Below are positions 11,035 to 23,314 of a DNA stretch of 64,000 nucleotides, one piece after another. Every line of letters begins with the position of its first letter. The first letter of the stretch is position 1. Origin of the DNA: Opeltia flavorubescens (taxonomy: Eukaryota > Ascomycota > Lecanoromycetes > Teloschistales > Teloschistaceae). The position numbers and the translations under genes were made by a program. The notes under the pieces are model-generated. The model was not told the origin of the DNA and ran no database searches. It saw only the letters and a list, made by a program, of their open reading frames with translations. The stretch covers positions 682,001-746,000 of the forward strand of contig KE546967.1 in the NCBI GenBank assembly GCA_000442125.1, given 5' to 3'.

Positions 11035-13577
11035 AGCTAATTCTAGTGTTTCTTGTGTGATAAGATCGTTGAAGCAAAACACAGCGAGGTCATCGAGAGA
11101 CAGAAGGGTATCTGATCTGACAAGAGGTAAGACTAAGTGTTTTCTTGATGCGATTTAAGGTTATATTCCAGAAAGGGAAGGAGCAGTGCACGGGTCATTG
11201 ATGCAAGAATGAACGTCAATCAAGGTTGAAGGAAGTAGGAATTGAGATGAATGGAATTTTCATGCAACCGATTATTAAGGAAGACTGTGTCTGCTTCTGA
11301 CAACCTATGAAATATGGACAAAAGGCTGGGGCAAAATGCAGTATGTATCCGATCTTACTACAAGGTGTGATGGATTTATCGACGTCTATTGGGGCCTACC
11401 ATGCACGCGTATAGCCGCTTTCCTCCCTATTGGTCCAAGAGACTGTCACCCTCACATCACTGCTTTCTATGTCAGCGGGCCATGTATAGACTGTGGAATG
11501 GGGGGAGAACGGGTTGCAGAATGCGTCATGGTCGTTTCGAGCTGACAGACCATGATGCTTACCGTCAGCGGCCACCTCGGGCATAGCGGAACGAATAGCG
11601 GGAGCGTTTGCATGTTAAACGGTCGAAGCAAGCCAATCGATAGTTCGAAGATATGCCTCCTAGGCAAGCAAGCTGCAGGGTGGTGTTGAGCTTTCCAGAA
11701 TGCCTTGGTGGCGTGTGGCATACAGTCCATGGAGAGGTCTACATCCATCGGTATACTCGGGACCAAGTTGCAATTTTCTTGTTGCACACGAGAAGCCAGG
11801 AGGTATCAACCTTGAATAACTGGAGGGATGCGACAGCAAAGCACCTTGACTCCTGCATGGCATGCGACGATCTTGACGCCATGTTGGCGGAGAAGCGACC
11901 TCCATCCAGACCGTCGGGCCCTTCTCCACAGCCTCTTCGGGATCTTCCAAGGTCCGCGACTGCCTAGAAGAGTAAAAAAGATGTGGAGACGTCTCAATTC
12001 GAGTATTTGCTATTCTGTAGCCCAAAAGGTCAACGGTCTCGGTCGTTATGCAGGTTCTCCGCATGCTTCCGCTTGATGCAAGTAGAATTCATCCAGCAGC
12101 CCAAAATGAATTCTTCGCAGCTTCGGACAGCTTTCAATAGCGTACCCCGATCAATGCAGCATGACGAAAAAGATACATCTGGAGGCAGCAGTCCATAGTG
12201 TGAACATGTAAGCCATTCGCGACAGCGTGTGACAGTATTTGGTTCCGGCGAATCAATAGTGGCTTTGCCTTGAACAAGTTCATTGTTGTCGAGCATTAGT
12301 GACCTTTGACCGTGGTTTGTTTAAGCTCTGTCGCTTGTATCGGTGTCAGGCGTACGATAGCGTGGGCAGATCTCATTATGTGATTATCTCATGCCCGTTC
12401 AATGGGGCGACCCGGTCGCGTATCGGCATGACGCACTGCTGTACTTCGGTCTGGCTTGTACTTGGGTTTCGGAATACAGCCGAACGTATCAGAGTATTTG
12501 CGCACAGTGATGAGCAGCAAAGTCATTAGGACAGAAGTGTGCTAAATGGTGGCTGGATATCCACGAGAAAGAGCTGAGCGCAATGGAGGACCCCCAGTCC
12601 GCTGGTTGTGCACTACCAAAGTTCCATGGTCTCCTTGAGGTCGTGGACCTTCTTTCCTTCTGTGAGCCTGTCCGTGGTCCAATGTCAAGAGTGGTTTTCT
12701 GGATCTGTTCTGCCGGCTGTTGCGGACTCCAGAGGTCTCACTATGCCTTGCCTTTTGAATAGACTCATCTCTGCGCTCGTAGATGTGCGGAGCATCGCCC
12801 TGTTCTCGAAATCGCTGATAGTGTTAAAGGGCGAACAGGGGATAGAAAATAGGACGCCTCGCGAGATTGTGGCTGTGGCCGTGCAGTGATCCTTCCATCA
12901 TTCAACTTGCGATAGTGAATTCTTACAACACAATAGGTAATTTCGACCTTCCTATGGTGCTAGAAGAGTGAATGGATAGGTTATTGAAAAAGTCTATGCA
13001 ACATATTTTGACATGTGTTAAATTATTCAACACTTATAGCTTAATTATGCATGCTTTTCATATGATTTAATATTATGAGTTGGGTTTGAACTGCAATTCC
13101 AATTTCTGTAACCGTGCACGCAGTCTCTTGTGCGAGCGACCGACGCAATTAAAGAGCTTATCATTAAATGGATGCTAATTGCATTGAGCACAGGGTACAT
13201 TTCAGATGTAAGAATTCTCATATATCATTCCATCCTATCTTCTAATTTTTCTGCCGCTGAATTATGCAGGTCTCTTTGTATTTGCTTAGATAGAAGTTTC
13301 AAATTTCTCTCCGAATTCACGGCCAGCTATATAGGGATACGAAGTTCTGGAGGAAAAAAGAAAACGGCGCTCTGGCTACGCAAAATGAGGCGGGGTGATC
13401 GACCCATCAGCGACGACAAGAGGGGCACCAAGCCCGGAATTGAGATACGTCAGAGCAGTAGAACTTCGGTCAAATGGGCACTCCCATGAACAAGTTGACC
13501 ATTATGTACTCCCGTCCCAGGAGTCTGATACATCGACATACCAATACTGCAACCACCTAACCGACATTCTCACAAAA
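11035..13577. other. 2.5 kb gene-poor stretch
   Basis: No ORF here shows a recognisable domain or a convincing spliced model on either strand. The first few hundred bases are probably the receptor promoter. An AT-rich part lies around 12950-13110. The ORFs between about 11400 and 12300 overlap on both strands and look random. Confidence 0.45.
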
Positions 13578-14483
13578 ATGGGACCCATCCAGCAAAAAGC
13601 CCTCATTAACGTCGACCTTGGCGAAGGCTATGGGAATCTGAAATGCGTTCGTCATCCTCTGTAGCCTACCGATGAAACATCCATCAATATTTATCCTCCC
13701 TCTTACAGGGCCCGGACGAAGAACTCCTGCCTCTTATCGACATCGCCAACATCGCCTGCGGCTTCCACGCCGGTGACCCCCTAATCATGTCCTCCACCGT
13801 CCGCGCTTGCATCGACCACTCCGTCCTCATCGGTGCCCACCCCGGTCTTCCCGACCTCCAAGGGTTTGGCCGTCGGGAGATGAAATTGTCGCCTGATGAA
13901 TTGACCGCTATAACCATCTACCAAGTTGGAGCTCTGCAGGGATTCCTGGATAAGGAGGGCGCGAAATTGAATCATGTGAAGCCGCATGGGGTACTGTATG
14001 GGATGATGTGTCGGGATGTGGAGGTTGCGAAGGCGGTCATGAGGGGGGTGCCCAAGGGGGTGAAGGTTTTTGGGCTCGCGGGCACGAAGATGGAAGAGGC
14101 GGCGAGGGAAGAGGGGGTGGAGTTTGCGGCGGAGATGTATGGGGATGTGAAGTATAGTGCGGATGGAATGTTGGTTATTGATCGGATTAAGAAGTGCGTT
14201 TGTGGTATTTTCGTCGAAATTCTTCGCATTGAATATCGAATAAGAGTTCGCTGACGCAGAGGTGGTGCATAGGCCGTGGAAAAACGAGGATGTGGAAAAG
14301 CATGTCATGCAGCAATTGACCACCCGATCGGTCACTGCGATAGACGGTAGCACGGTGGAATTGCCAGTTAAAGACTACCCACTCAGTCTCTGCTGTCATT
14401 CGGATAGCCCTGGCTGCGTGGAAATTGTCAAAACCGTAAGAGCAGTAATTGATAGATTCAATAAGGAACATGGATATTCATGA
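13578..14483 (+). CDS. LamB/YcsF family protein, PxpA-like 5-oxoprolinase subunit A homologue
   Basis: Three exons: 13578 to about 13645, about 13710 to about 14195, and about 14272 to 14483. The joins read NLKC/GPDEELLPL and RIKK/PWKNEDV. The protein carries the family hallmarks: INVDLGEGYGN at the N-terminus, IANIACGFHAGDP, IGAHPGLPDLQGFGRR, LNHVKPHGVLYG and LCCHSDSPGCVEI near the C-terminus. In bacteria the LamB/YcsF protein PxpA works with PxpB and PxpC as an ATP-dependent 5-oxoprolinase that opens 5-oxoproline to glutamate. The large gene at 15696-19981 carries PxpC- and PxpB-like domains, so the two may act together. The gene is convergent with the glutathione peroxidase gene, 179 bases between stops. 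The first intron uses an unusual donor (gttcgt). Confidence 0.88.
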
Positions 14484-14662
14484 TAAACAACCTAATCGAG
14501 GTGGAGCAACTGATGACAAAGCTGTCCGAAGGAGTTGATACCTTAGGACGTATTCAAAGCCACAAGAAATGCCCACAATACAACCGCCGTCGCCGTTAGC
14601 CATTCGTGCCATTGAACCCTACCTCATCTTCATACACTCATCATACCATTTCCCAATCTCTT

Positions 14663-15364
14663 TCACAACGCCGCCTTTCCCCCCTTCTTGATCTCCTCCA
14701 AAATCACCCCTTCCAAACTCTCCGGCTTTGTCGTACTCGCCCACCTACCTCTAACCCCACCATCTTTCCCTACCAAAAACTTCTCAAAGTTCCACTTCAC
14801 CCTCTTCAAACCAAAAAGCCCTGGGGCTTCTTTCTTCAAATACTCAAACACGGGCTCCGCGTTTGATCCATTAACTTCCGTCTTGCCCAAGATGGGGAAG
14901 GAGACGCCGTAATTGACGAGACAGAAGTTCTGGATAGTGTCATTGTCGCCAGGGTCTTGCTGCATGAACTGGTTGCAGGGGAAGCCGAGGATGATGAAGG
15001 AGTCGGGGTGGGCGGCGGTGACGTTCTTGTAGAGAGTCTCAAGGCCGGCGTACTGGGGCGTGAAGCCACATTTTGAGGCGGTATTGACGATAAGGATGAC
15101 TTTGTTGCGGAGGGTGGAGAGGTCAAAGGGTTGGCCCTTTTCTGTAGGTGAAGTTAATTGGTGTTTGAAGTAGAATCGTGACGGGGAAAGCTGAAGAAGA
15201 AACTTACTGTCTAGAGGCTTGAAGTCGTAGATAGAGGTCGCGGACGCCATGGTGTGGAAAACTGGTAGATTTCTAGGATGTAGTCTGGAGGATGTTCTAG
15301 CGGCTGAGTTGATAGGTACCGTTGCGCGGCAGCTTGTCAAGAGAAAAGAAGGACTTTTGAGCAT
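14663..15364 (-). CDS. Glutathione peroxidase / thioredoxin-dependent peroxidase (Hyr1/Gpx3 type)
   Basis: One intron of about 70 bases (near 15137-15208) interrupts the gene; the splice gives FKPLDKKGQPFDL, matching the family. Residues expected for catalysis are visible: the peroxidatic Cys in VNTASKCGFTPQY, a Gln-containing GFPCNQF segment, and WNFEKFL with its Trp and Asn. The Cys in IQNFCLVNYG sits where thioredoxin-dependent members have the resolving Cys, so the reductant is probably thioredoxin. The ATG at 15364 begins an Arg/Ser-rich extension of about 37 residues that looks like a mitochondrial presequence; the internal ATG at MASATSIYDF would give a cytosolic form, as often annotated in relatives. 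Its place between the PxpA-like gene and the biotin-dependent gene may or may not be functional. Confidence 0.93.
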   Translation of the reverse strand: MLKSPSFLLTSCRATVPINSAARTSSRLHPRNLPVFHTMASATSIYDFKPLDSKFLLQLSPSRFYFKHQLTSPTEKGQPFDLSTLRNKVILIVNTASKCGFTPQYAGLETLYKNVTAAHPDSFIILGFPCNQFMQQDPGDNDTIQNFCLVNYGVSFPILGKTEVNGSNAEPVFEYLKKEAPGLFGLKRVKWNFEKFLVGKDGGVRGRWASTTKPESLEGVILEEIKKGGKAAL

Positions 15365-15695
15365 ACAATATCAGTATAAAGAGTGAAGAGAATACAAACA
15401 AGGGTAGGAAGGAGAGGTTTATGACGATGCTTCACAGCCGGACGGATCGATGCATGGATTTGGATCCAACTCCGTCTTGTGGACGACGGACCCGGTCGCC
15501 TGAATTGATCCCGAGGTTGTGCAGGGATCATGGAAAGCTTACATCAGCATTTTGGTCACGTGTCCGATTGAGACAGTAATTATCAACAGTTCTGAACAAT
15601 ATCAATTTTTCAACCGTCAGAATTGGTGTTTGAGCGTAGTAAGATAATCACTCAAGAAGTGAATAACGTTATCTCCCGACCGTCGTAATATAATT

Positions 15696-18600
15696 TTATT
15701 CCTTCCTTATTAGCACCAGCCTCGCCCCTGCTTCGATCACCTCGCCTTCTCTGACCAGCACCTTTTCAATCACGCCACCAAGCGCTTCCATTCCCGCTGG
15801 TACATTGATCTCCAATTTCATTGCCTCAAGTGTAGCAATGGTCTGATCTGCTGAGGTGATGCGATCACCCTCATGGATGAGAAGTTTCCATAAGTTGGCG
15901 TTATGTGGGGAGACGACGGATATGATGGCAGGGTCTGACATGAATTGCATAAGAATTGGACAGAACAAAACGGCGCAGTAGTCGGGGAAAGGGAAAAGAG
16001 GACAGAAAGTTACCGTTCAAAAGCTCCTCGACTTGATCAACAGGGATCTTGCCCTCTGCCTTTTCTTTCGTCCACTTTTCCATGAGTTCGTCTTCGACTT
16101 CCAGCTACTGATTGTCAGAGGTCGTTCTACATGTGACATATTCCAAAGAAATTTCTCTCACCATCTTTTGCTGAGCCTCTTGTTGCCTTTTCTTCACTGC
16201 TTTCACCTCCTCTCTTGTACTATCCAACAAGCGATTGTGCTCTTCCATATCAAATTCCACCCTTTCCCACACGTATTCATATCTTCCACTTTTGAATAAC
16301 GCCAGCTGCCTTTCGTATTCTTCTTCCTGCACCTCATGAAAAGTCAACTGATCAAAATCTTCAAAGAGCCAAGGCCGGTCCAGAGAGTAGCCAGGTTTAG
16401 ACCCTAGGATATCCACACCAGGAATTGTGAGACCTGTGAGCTGGTAGCCTCCGGGAGATTCAACATTGTACAGAGCCATGCAGGAGCCACCCCAGGATAC
16501 CTGACCAGCGGGTGTAAAAACCCGAGAGGGGTTCATTTTAGGGCAGCAGATCCGTTGGCGTGGGTCAACCGGCAAACAAAGTGGCAAAGCAGCAAAGAAA
16601 CCCACGGATACAGCAATCAATCTTGCATTGAGCAGTATGTCTTTCAGTTCTTGTTTTTCTAATCCATTATTCTTCGCCACGAACTCCATGTTATCAGGCA
16701 GGTATGAGGCATAGGGACGCTGCGTCTCCATATACCGATTTATGGCTGCAGTCTCTCGCGGTGATCCAAAAAGGATGGGCAATTTGAAAAGTCGACTAGG
16801 CACTTTCGCTCGCGAGAGGTCGCCAATCTCGGACTCGAGATGAAGAAGATGTGAGATAAGATTGGCCTGTGTGATTGATAGACCATCATAGTATATGAGA
16901 AGAGCTCAGACAGTGTTCAGTGAAGGATACCCATAAAGTAGTGGTAACGACTTACTATTGCAACACCCAACAGTATTGATCAAGCCTTTTGCAAAGGAAA
17001 CGTCTCCGGAAGACTCTCGAAGCGCCTTATTAAGGGCGGTTACGCGACATCGATGGTTGAGGTCGAAATTCCCTTCACCGTATTCGACCAGAAGGTAGTC
17101 ATCACCGCCCTACAATACCTCTTAACTAATTCACCTACTCAAGTGAACGCATTGCTTAGGTACTTACCTGGCGGTAGCTCGTCTTCGGCTGACGGTCATT
17201 TGCTTCAATCAGATGTATGACATCTTTGCCGATGTCCTTATGGCTTGGAAGGGCAGAGTAATCAAGGGGCTGGATTTGGTCGAAATCAGAGCCATTTACA
17301 CATTTTTGGACCATTGCAATGAAGTCGTTGACTCGCGTTCGCATCTTCAACGCATCTTCGAGCAAGACAGGTCGATATTGCATCGTATCTCCAGCTTTCA
17401 TTTGACCCAGCCGCCAGTAGTCGGCTTTGACGACCGTCGTGCTTGAAACGAATCCACCAAAGTCAGGCCCGTCGATCGGAAAAATGCACGGGTCGTCGCC
17501 GGTCCAGTTGAGGGCTCCTACTGGATATCCATATTCCACCGTGTTCGAGGCGTGCGAGCCCCCTTCGGATCCATTCGAACGAGCCCATTTGGGTGGGGGG
17601 CCAATCAGACGTATACCGCCTCTGGCAGAGTTGTGTGACACTTGCCAGCGCGTCTCGTATGTCATTTTGACATCCTCCTCGAGTAGGAAGCCTTCCACAT
17701 ACGGCCCAACCATAGTCATTAGATCCCAATGATTGGGATACTCAGGAATGAGCCGCTCGGGGATAGACAGTGGCGGGGACAAATCTTCCGGTATGGATTT
17801 TGTAGTAGCCAAAAGGTCTCCTGCAGTAAGCGCTCTGCCCTGATATCCTCCTACACCTACTCCAGGAGATGTTGCTTTGGATCCAAACCATTCAGCTACT
17901 GAGGGCAGACCGCCATAAACAGCCAGATAAGATCTACAACCTCCGCCTGTCGTCTTGCCAATCTTCAGCTTTTGCCCAGCCCTGATATGAATCCTTGTCC
18001 ACATGGAGCTAGGATTACCAATGATCCTGATTTCCATTGGTGCGCCGCAAATCGCCACTACGGCAGCACCTAAAAACAGTAATTCAGGGCCTTCAAGAGT
18101 GATTTCGAGACCTTCAAGACCAGGTCGATTTCCGACTAAGATATTGGCAATCTGGAAAGCCAGAGGATCCATCGGACCGGCGTGCGGAAATCCTCTTCCC
18201 ATAGATGGCCGACCTGGATAATCCTGGACAGTGGTATATGCGCCAGCTGAGAGGACATCGATGGCCGAAGGGGAGTAATCGAACTCAGTCAAGAATTTGG
18301 TTAATGTATTGCCCTTCTCGAATCTCTTGTCCTCCAGAATGGCAGCCAAGAAGTCAAGGTTCGTAGGAGGCCCACATATTCTAGACCTTGAGAGTGCCTC
18401 ATGCATTCCCTGAATTGCACCGAATCTTGATTGACTGTGACACATCAGCTTAGCAAGGAGTGGATCGTAATTGGACGAGACAATAGTGCCGGTGCGGATC
18501 CATGTATCGATTCTTATGGAAGGAGACCCTTGCCACTCCACAATCTGCAAAGTTCCTGGAGATGGTGCATAATCTCTTGCGGGGTTCTCAGCGTAAACTC

Positions 18601-19981
18601 GAGCTTCGATAGCGAACCCTGTGGGCTCACCCGGTTGCATTGACCGAAGTGCCAGCGCAGAAAGACCGCCCTCTCCCCGAAGCTGAGCATCCGCTTGCCG
18701 GAGCATGAGCTCAACCAGATCAACGTTGTAGCAAAGTTCTGTTATGCCATGCTCGACCTGCAGTCGCGTATTCATCTCAAGGAAGAAGAAGTCGCCGCTC
18801 TTGTCATCCACAAGGTACTCTATCGTCCCAGCCGAACCATATCTGATTGATTCTGCCAGGCGTACAGCTGCCAAGCAGAGCTTTCCGCGCAGATCTAGCG
18901 ATAAATGTTAGCCATATCGAAAGATCAGATGGTGGCTTACTCGGATGCCTCGTCACGAATGGACTCGGACATTCTTCGATAACCTTCTGATGCCTTCGCT
19001 GGATGGAGCACTCTCTTTCACCAAACTGGATGGCATTTCCAAGGCCATTACCAAAAACTTGCACTTCAATATGGTGACTGTCTGGGTAAAAGCGTTCCAT
19101 GAACATTCCAGCATTCTTGAACAGGGTTTCACCGCGAGACTTGACCGTGGCGAATGAGGTTTTTACCTCTTCAGCATTGTTACACGTCGCAAGTCCCATA
19201 TCACCACCGCCTGCTGTTGCTTTCAGCATAACCGGAAAACCAAGCCTCGTGCTCTCTTTAACGACATCCTCTTCACTACTAATGAGACCCTCTGTACCCG
19301 GCACGATTGGTACACCAGCCTTGACTGCAAGGTCTCTAGCCGTGTGCTTCAAACCGAATGATTCGATACTCTCAGGACTCGGTCCGACCCAAACCAATCC
19401 AGCTTTAGCGACTTCTCTTGCAAAGTCCGCGTTTTCCGAGAGGAAGCCATAGCCGGGGATGATGGCATCAGCGTTATTCTCCTTAGCGATTTCGATGATG
19501 TTTCCTCTATCAATTGGATTCAGTGCCAGATATTACGCGAGTGAACGTGTTATCACAACTATATCAATAGCATTTTTCGCTGTGGAGGACAAGCTCTTTC
19601 GATGTATGGAGAATGGACGAAATGGAAGGCGATACGCAACCATAAATGCATGATTGTAAATATGGGGAATGCGTGTATCCCTTGATCCAAAATGGCATGT
19701 TCAGGAGGTGTATCATAGCTGCTTACCCGTCAAGGTACCCCTTAGAATCGCCACCTAGAAGTAGGACCGGAACATCTGCCTCAATGACGTGCGACGATGC
19801 GGCGTCTGCCTCAGTGTAAATAGCAATCGTGCGAATCCCAAGCGCCTAAGCAGAAATTTAGGAATTTAGATAGCAATGCTCATAGTAAATGACGAGATGA
19901 AACCTTTACCTTTGCTGTCTTTAGAATCCTAGTCGCGATTTCACCCCTGTTAGCTACCAGCAGCGTCTTTAGCTTTTCCAT
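15696..19981 (-). CDS. Urea-carboxylase-like multidomain biotin protein (biotin carboxylase, KipA/PxpC, KipI/PxpB, biotinyl carrier)
   Basis: A large spliced gene. Exon 1 is 19981-19910 (MEKLKTLLVANRGEIATRIL), exon 2 is 19845-19727, exon 3 starts at 19506, and later exons run to 15696. Domains in order: biotin carboxylase (PGYGFLSENADF, an ATP-grasp loop ATAGGGDMGLATC, HIEVQVFGN, EMNTRLQVEHGITE); AHS2/KipA-like (DVLSAGAYTTVQDYPGR, HAGPMDPLAFQIAN, ECGAP-type ICGAPMEI); AHS1/KipI-like (LLVEYGEGNFDLNHRCRV to KMNPSRVFTPAGQVSWGG and ESPGGYQLTGLTIPG); C-terminal biotinyl domain with the target Lys in LEAMKLEINV. This order is that of urea carboxylase, but there is no allophanate hydrolase amidase domain, so it is not a complete Dur1,2. 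A nearby PxpA-like gene suggests a 5-oxoproline role; urea or guanidine carboxylation is the alternative. Two motif deviations are noted in the findings. Confidence 0.88.
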
Positions 19982-20909
19982 TGTCACTGCACTTCCACTT
20001 GATAGAACGGGCGAATAGCTCTATGATAGAAGAAATCATAGATACGTTCAATCGCAAAACTACACTGGCCTACGTCAACACCCATAGGTGCTCCGGGTAC
20101 CCGAGACGTCACTCGTGCGGGGTGCCCGATATGTTAGCAGATGGTTAGGAGGGGAAGGCCTCCTAACGGTGGTCGCAATTGGTAAAGAACATTTATAAAG
20201 CTAGGATTGGGGTTTTTTTCTTTATCAAAATGCAAGGAAGCTGTGAGGGATCTGACATCCAGTGACTAGCCTTCTCTGCAACATCCATAAAGAAAGCTGA
20301 CGATCAAGAACGCAAGAAAAGAAAACCTGGTATGAGGACGACTGTTGATTTTATGAGTAGGCCAAACACGTTGCCATCGAAAGGATGCATGATTTCGACA
20401 GTGTGTTCTGGTAAGCGGCGTCTATAAGCGTTGCGACGTAGAGAAAGGCGCGTAGGCATGATAAACGATGATATTGCATTCCTGGGGAAAGAATCGTATG
20501 AAAATGAACTGCTGAACAGATGCATCATGGTAAGCTGTTCATTTGCGAGGTCATCAACTTGACGAGTCTTGGTTGTAGAATTGGCTTGTATTCAGTCGTT
20601 GTGCCAACCTCATCTAAACCTCTGAAGTAAAAACCAAGCTTGATGAGAAGCCACCAATTTAGAAATGATGCTTTTACCCCGTTTTGTTCTTCGTGCCTGC
20701 CATGTCCCAATGTTAAGCAGCAGCTACTCCAGCTCTTCAACCTAGAACCTAGGATATCATCCTGACTCCCCAGCACGCAAACGTTAGCACACAGCCGAGT
20801 TCAGAGATCAACTGTATATATCAAATAACTCCACGCCCGGTAAAAAGTCTTTCCGCCTTATACGAAGAAATCGTAAATCATCGTCTCTTTACTTCCGCCT
20901 TATACGGAC
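19982..20909. other. Intergenic region upstream of the biotin-dependent gene and downstream of DBP5
   Basis: No supported gene. It holds the promoter of the gene at 15696-19981 and the 3' untranslated region of the Dbp5 gene, both on the minus strand. Two small minus ORFs (about 20304-20776) lack recognisable features. Confidence 0.5.
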
Positions 20910-22757
20910 TTACATCTCGACATCCTTGACCTCCGGACGGAAGTCCGCCTGAGCCCGCGTGCTCTTCAGCACAGCCTTGATCTTTTCTTCCACAGTATCC
21001 CAATCGTTAGGATCTAGACCTTGCATCTCGACACCGAAGTAATCCTGAATCTCGGATAGAATGTTAAAATCGCGGGCTCCAACCATCAAGGAGATCGACA
21101 CTCCAACACGACCGAAACGACCTGTGCGGCCAATGCGGTGTAGGTATGTCTGGGTGTCCGCGCGATCATGGGCCTTGGGAGACAAATCGGGGAGATCCTA
21201 ACCCATGTTAGCGCTATGTCATTCAAACTTTTCAGGGCGGATCACAATGCTCGCTATCACTTACATAATTTATGACGAGAGACACAGACTGTATATCAAT
21301 ACCACGCGAGAGGACATTGGTAGTGATGAGGACTTTAACTTTGCCTCCTCTGAAGGCATCAATGATCATGTCACGATCCTTGCCCTGATACTCTCCAGTG
21401 AGGCAGGCGCATTGATGGCCCTCTGCATTCATACGATGTTCCACCTGAAGCGCAGTGGCACGAGTCTGGTGAAGAATAAGCACAGCTTTTAGCCAACCAT
21501 GTTCAATGCATACCTTAACAAAGATGATAGACGACCCAACCGTCATGAGTCCATAGAGGCGCACCAAATTGTCATATTTGGCGTTCTCGTCAGCGCATTC
21601 GAGGTAAAGCTGCTTGATACCTTCAATGGTAAGCTCTTCGTGTTTGAGAGTAATCTGATTTGAGTTCGGGGCGAAGTTCTCGGCATATTTGACTACGTAA
21701 TCGGGGAAAGTGGCCGAAAATAGGACAATCTGAATGTTTGATGGAAGCATTCTGAGAATAGCGTAAGTAGATGCACCTCTTATCTTCAATCGCCTCCTAC
21801 TCACCGCTTGACACGAATGCATTGATCACCAAGACCCTGTTGATCGAGCATATTGTCGGCTTCGTCGAGAACAAGGACTTTAATCCCAGAAGGATTGATA
21901 AGGCGCTTTTTGATGAGATCCATTGTAGTCCCAGGAGTTCCGATCACAATCTGGCCATGAAGGTACTTGCCTCGATTTTCTTTCTCAGCAGGAATGGCAG
22001 CTGCAACCTGGAGGCCATCGATGTAACGGCCCATCACTTGAACTACGCCCATTATTTGACGAGCTAGCTCACGGCTTGGGGCCAAAACCATGGCCTGGGG
22101 CTGCGAACGTGCTTCAGGAGTACTTAGATCCAAGCGGGTGAGCATGTTAAGGACAAATGCTGCGGTCTTTCCGGTACCGGATTGGGATTGGCCAATCATG
22201 TTCATTGGAGGATTTGCCAGTAGAAGGGGAAGAGCCTTTTCTTGGATTTTTGACGGCTTGACGAAGCGCATCGCATAGATTCCTTTGATGATGTTCTCAT
22301 CCCTGAAAAGTAATTAAAACAACGTATTGGCGAAACAGCTAGACGAATCTTACAGTCCTAGATCATTGAAGTTCTTGACCGAGTACAATGGGTTGTTGGG
22401 ATCAGCCTGTACGTCACTAAGCTTAACGTTAACCTCGTAGCCCGGCTCCGCCAGCATTGGTGTCCCATTCTGGGGCTCGGTGGCTCCATCAAGCTGAGTT
22501 TCATCCTCTTTACCCTCTCCCAGCGGTTTAGTGACTCCAGTTGTAGGCTCCGGATCAGCCTTAACAGGCGTCTCTACCTCATCAGCCCATGAAGAAGATT
22601 CGTCAGTAGACTTTGCGGGAGGATTTTCCGTGGTAGGATTTGCGCTATCTACGATAGAGCTTCCAGCATCAACTTTCGGAGATTCAAACTTGGATCCGTC
22701 CGGTTTAGTCAAGCGATTGGCCAAGGAGGACCCAGCCGTGTCTTTCTCGTCGGCCAT
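20910..22757 (-). CDS. DBP5: ATP-dependent DEAD-box RNA helicase Dbp5 (mRNA export)
   Basis: Dbp5 remodels mRNPs at the cytoplasmic face of the nuclear pore with Gle1. Four or five exons are read; the first runs from the ATG at 22757 to the donor after DLG, joining to [20 protein letters not shown]. An acidic, Ser/Thr/Pro-rich N-terminal extension of about 100 residues precedes the helicase core. Core motifs in order: Q motif [10 protein letters not shown], motif I SQSGTGKT, Ia PSRELARQI, Ib GTPGTT, motif [10 protein letters not shown], motif [35 protein letters not shown], and [15 protein letters not shown]. The core and C-terminus (ending RPEVKDVEM) are of normal length, and all ATPase motifs appear intact. 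It is divergent from the Bzz1 gene, sharing about 560 bases of upstream DNA. Confidence 0.95.
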
Positions 22758-23314
22758 GGCTACTTCCGTAATTCGACACTTTCAGATCCTCAGAGCAAGA
22801 TGCCAAATCTGAGAAACACGAATAGGGAAGTAGAAGATCCACTAAAAGTGATTCGTTGTGATTTGTGGAGAAATAGTAGAAGCAGGGAGAAAATTAAGAG
22901 AAAGCAGGAACAATTAAAAATTTGTGCGCAAACAAACGACTTAGTGGTTTGGCACCATAGTTAATTAAGGTGACAAGTGATAACATCAGTCACTTCCAGT
23001 ATCGAGAGTATTTGAAAGCTCGAAGTAATATCCATGAAGCGTAGATATATTCGAACTCTTCAATGCCTCTGAACAAACACTTGGATATGCACGGACTAAG
23101 GTCCGTTCGCGGCACGGCCCGGCGGCTCTCGCTTGTCGCTTGCCAGTTCAATCCATTAATGTGCAGAGTTGCCTCATACAGCGACTATCTACACCACAAC
23201 ATCGCCGAGACGGTATGATTTTACTCATCACACAGGACAGTGCTATGCAAGGCTTGCTCATCTCGACGTTGCTGCTGCTTGGACCTTCAGCTTCCAGCTA
23301 ATGCCTCGCAAGTC
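22758..23314. promoter_or_regulatory. Shared upstream region of DBP5 (minus) and BZZ1 (plus)
   Basis: A 557-base intergenic interval between divergent starts, so it must hold both promoters and 5' leaders. The left half is A-rich (around 22850-22930). I cannot name a specific element. Confidence 0.5.

Noticed and set aside
11467-12296. Overlapping ORFs of 80-134 codons on both strands
   Set aside because: No domain, no consistent splice structure, and mutually overlapping; treated as non-coding.
12950-13110. AT-rich stretch as a repeat-induced-point-mutation (RIP) relic
   Set aside because: It is short and has no visible transposon similarity or repeat ends; ordinary intergenic AT richness explains it.
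15696-19981. Complete urea amidolyase (Dur1,2)
   Set aside because: No amidase (allophanate hydrolase) domain is present; the protein starts directly with the biotin carboxylase domain.
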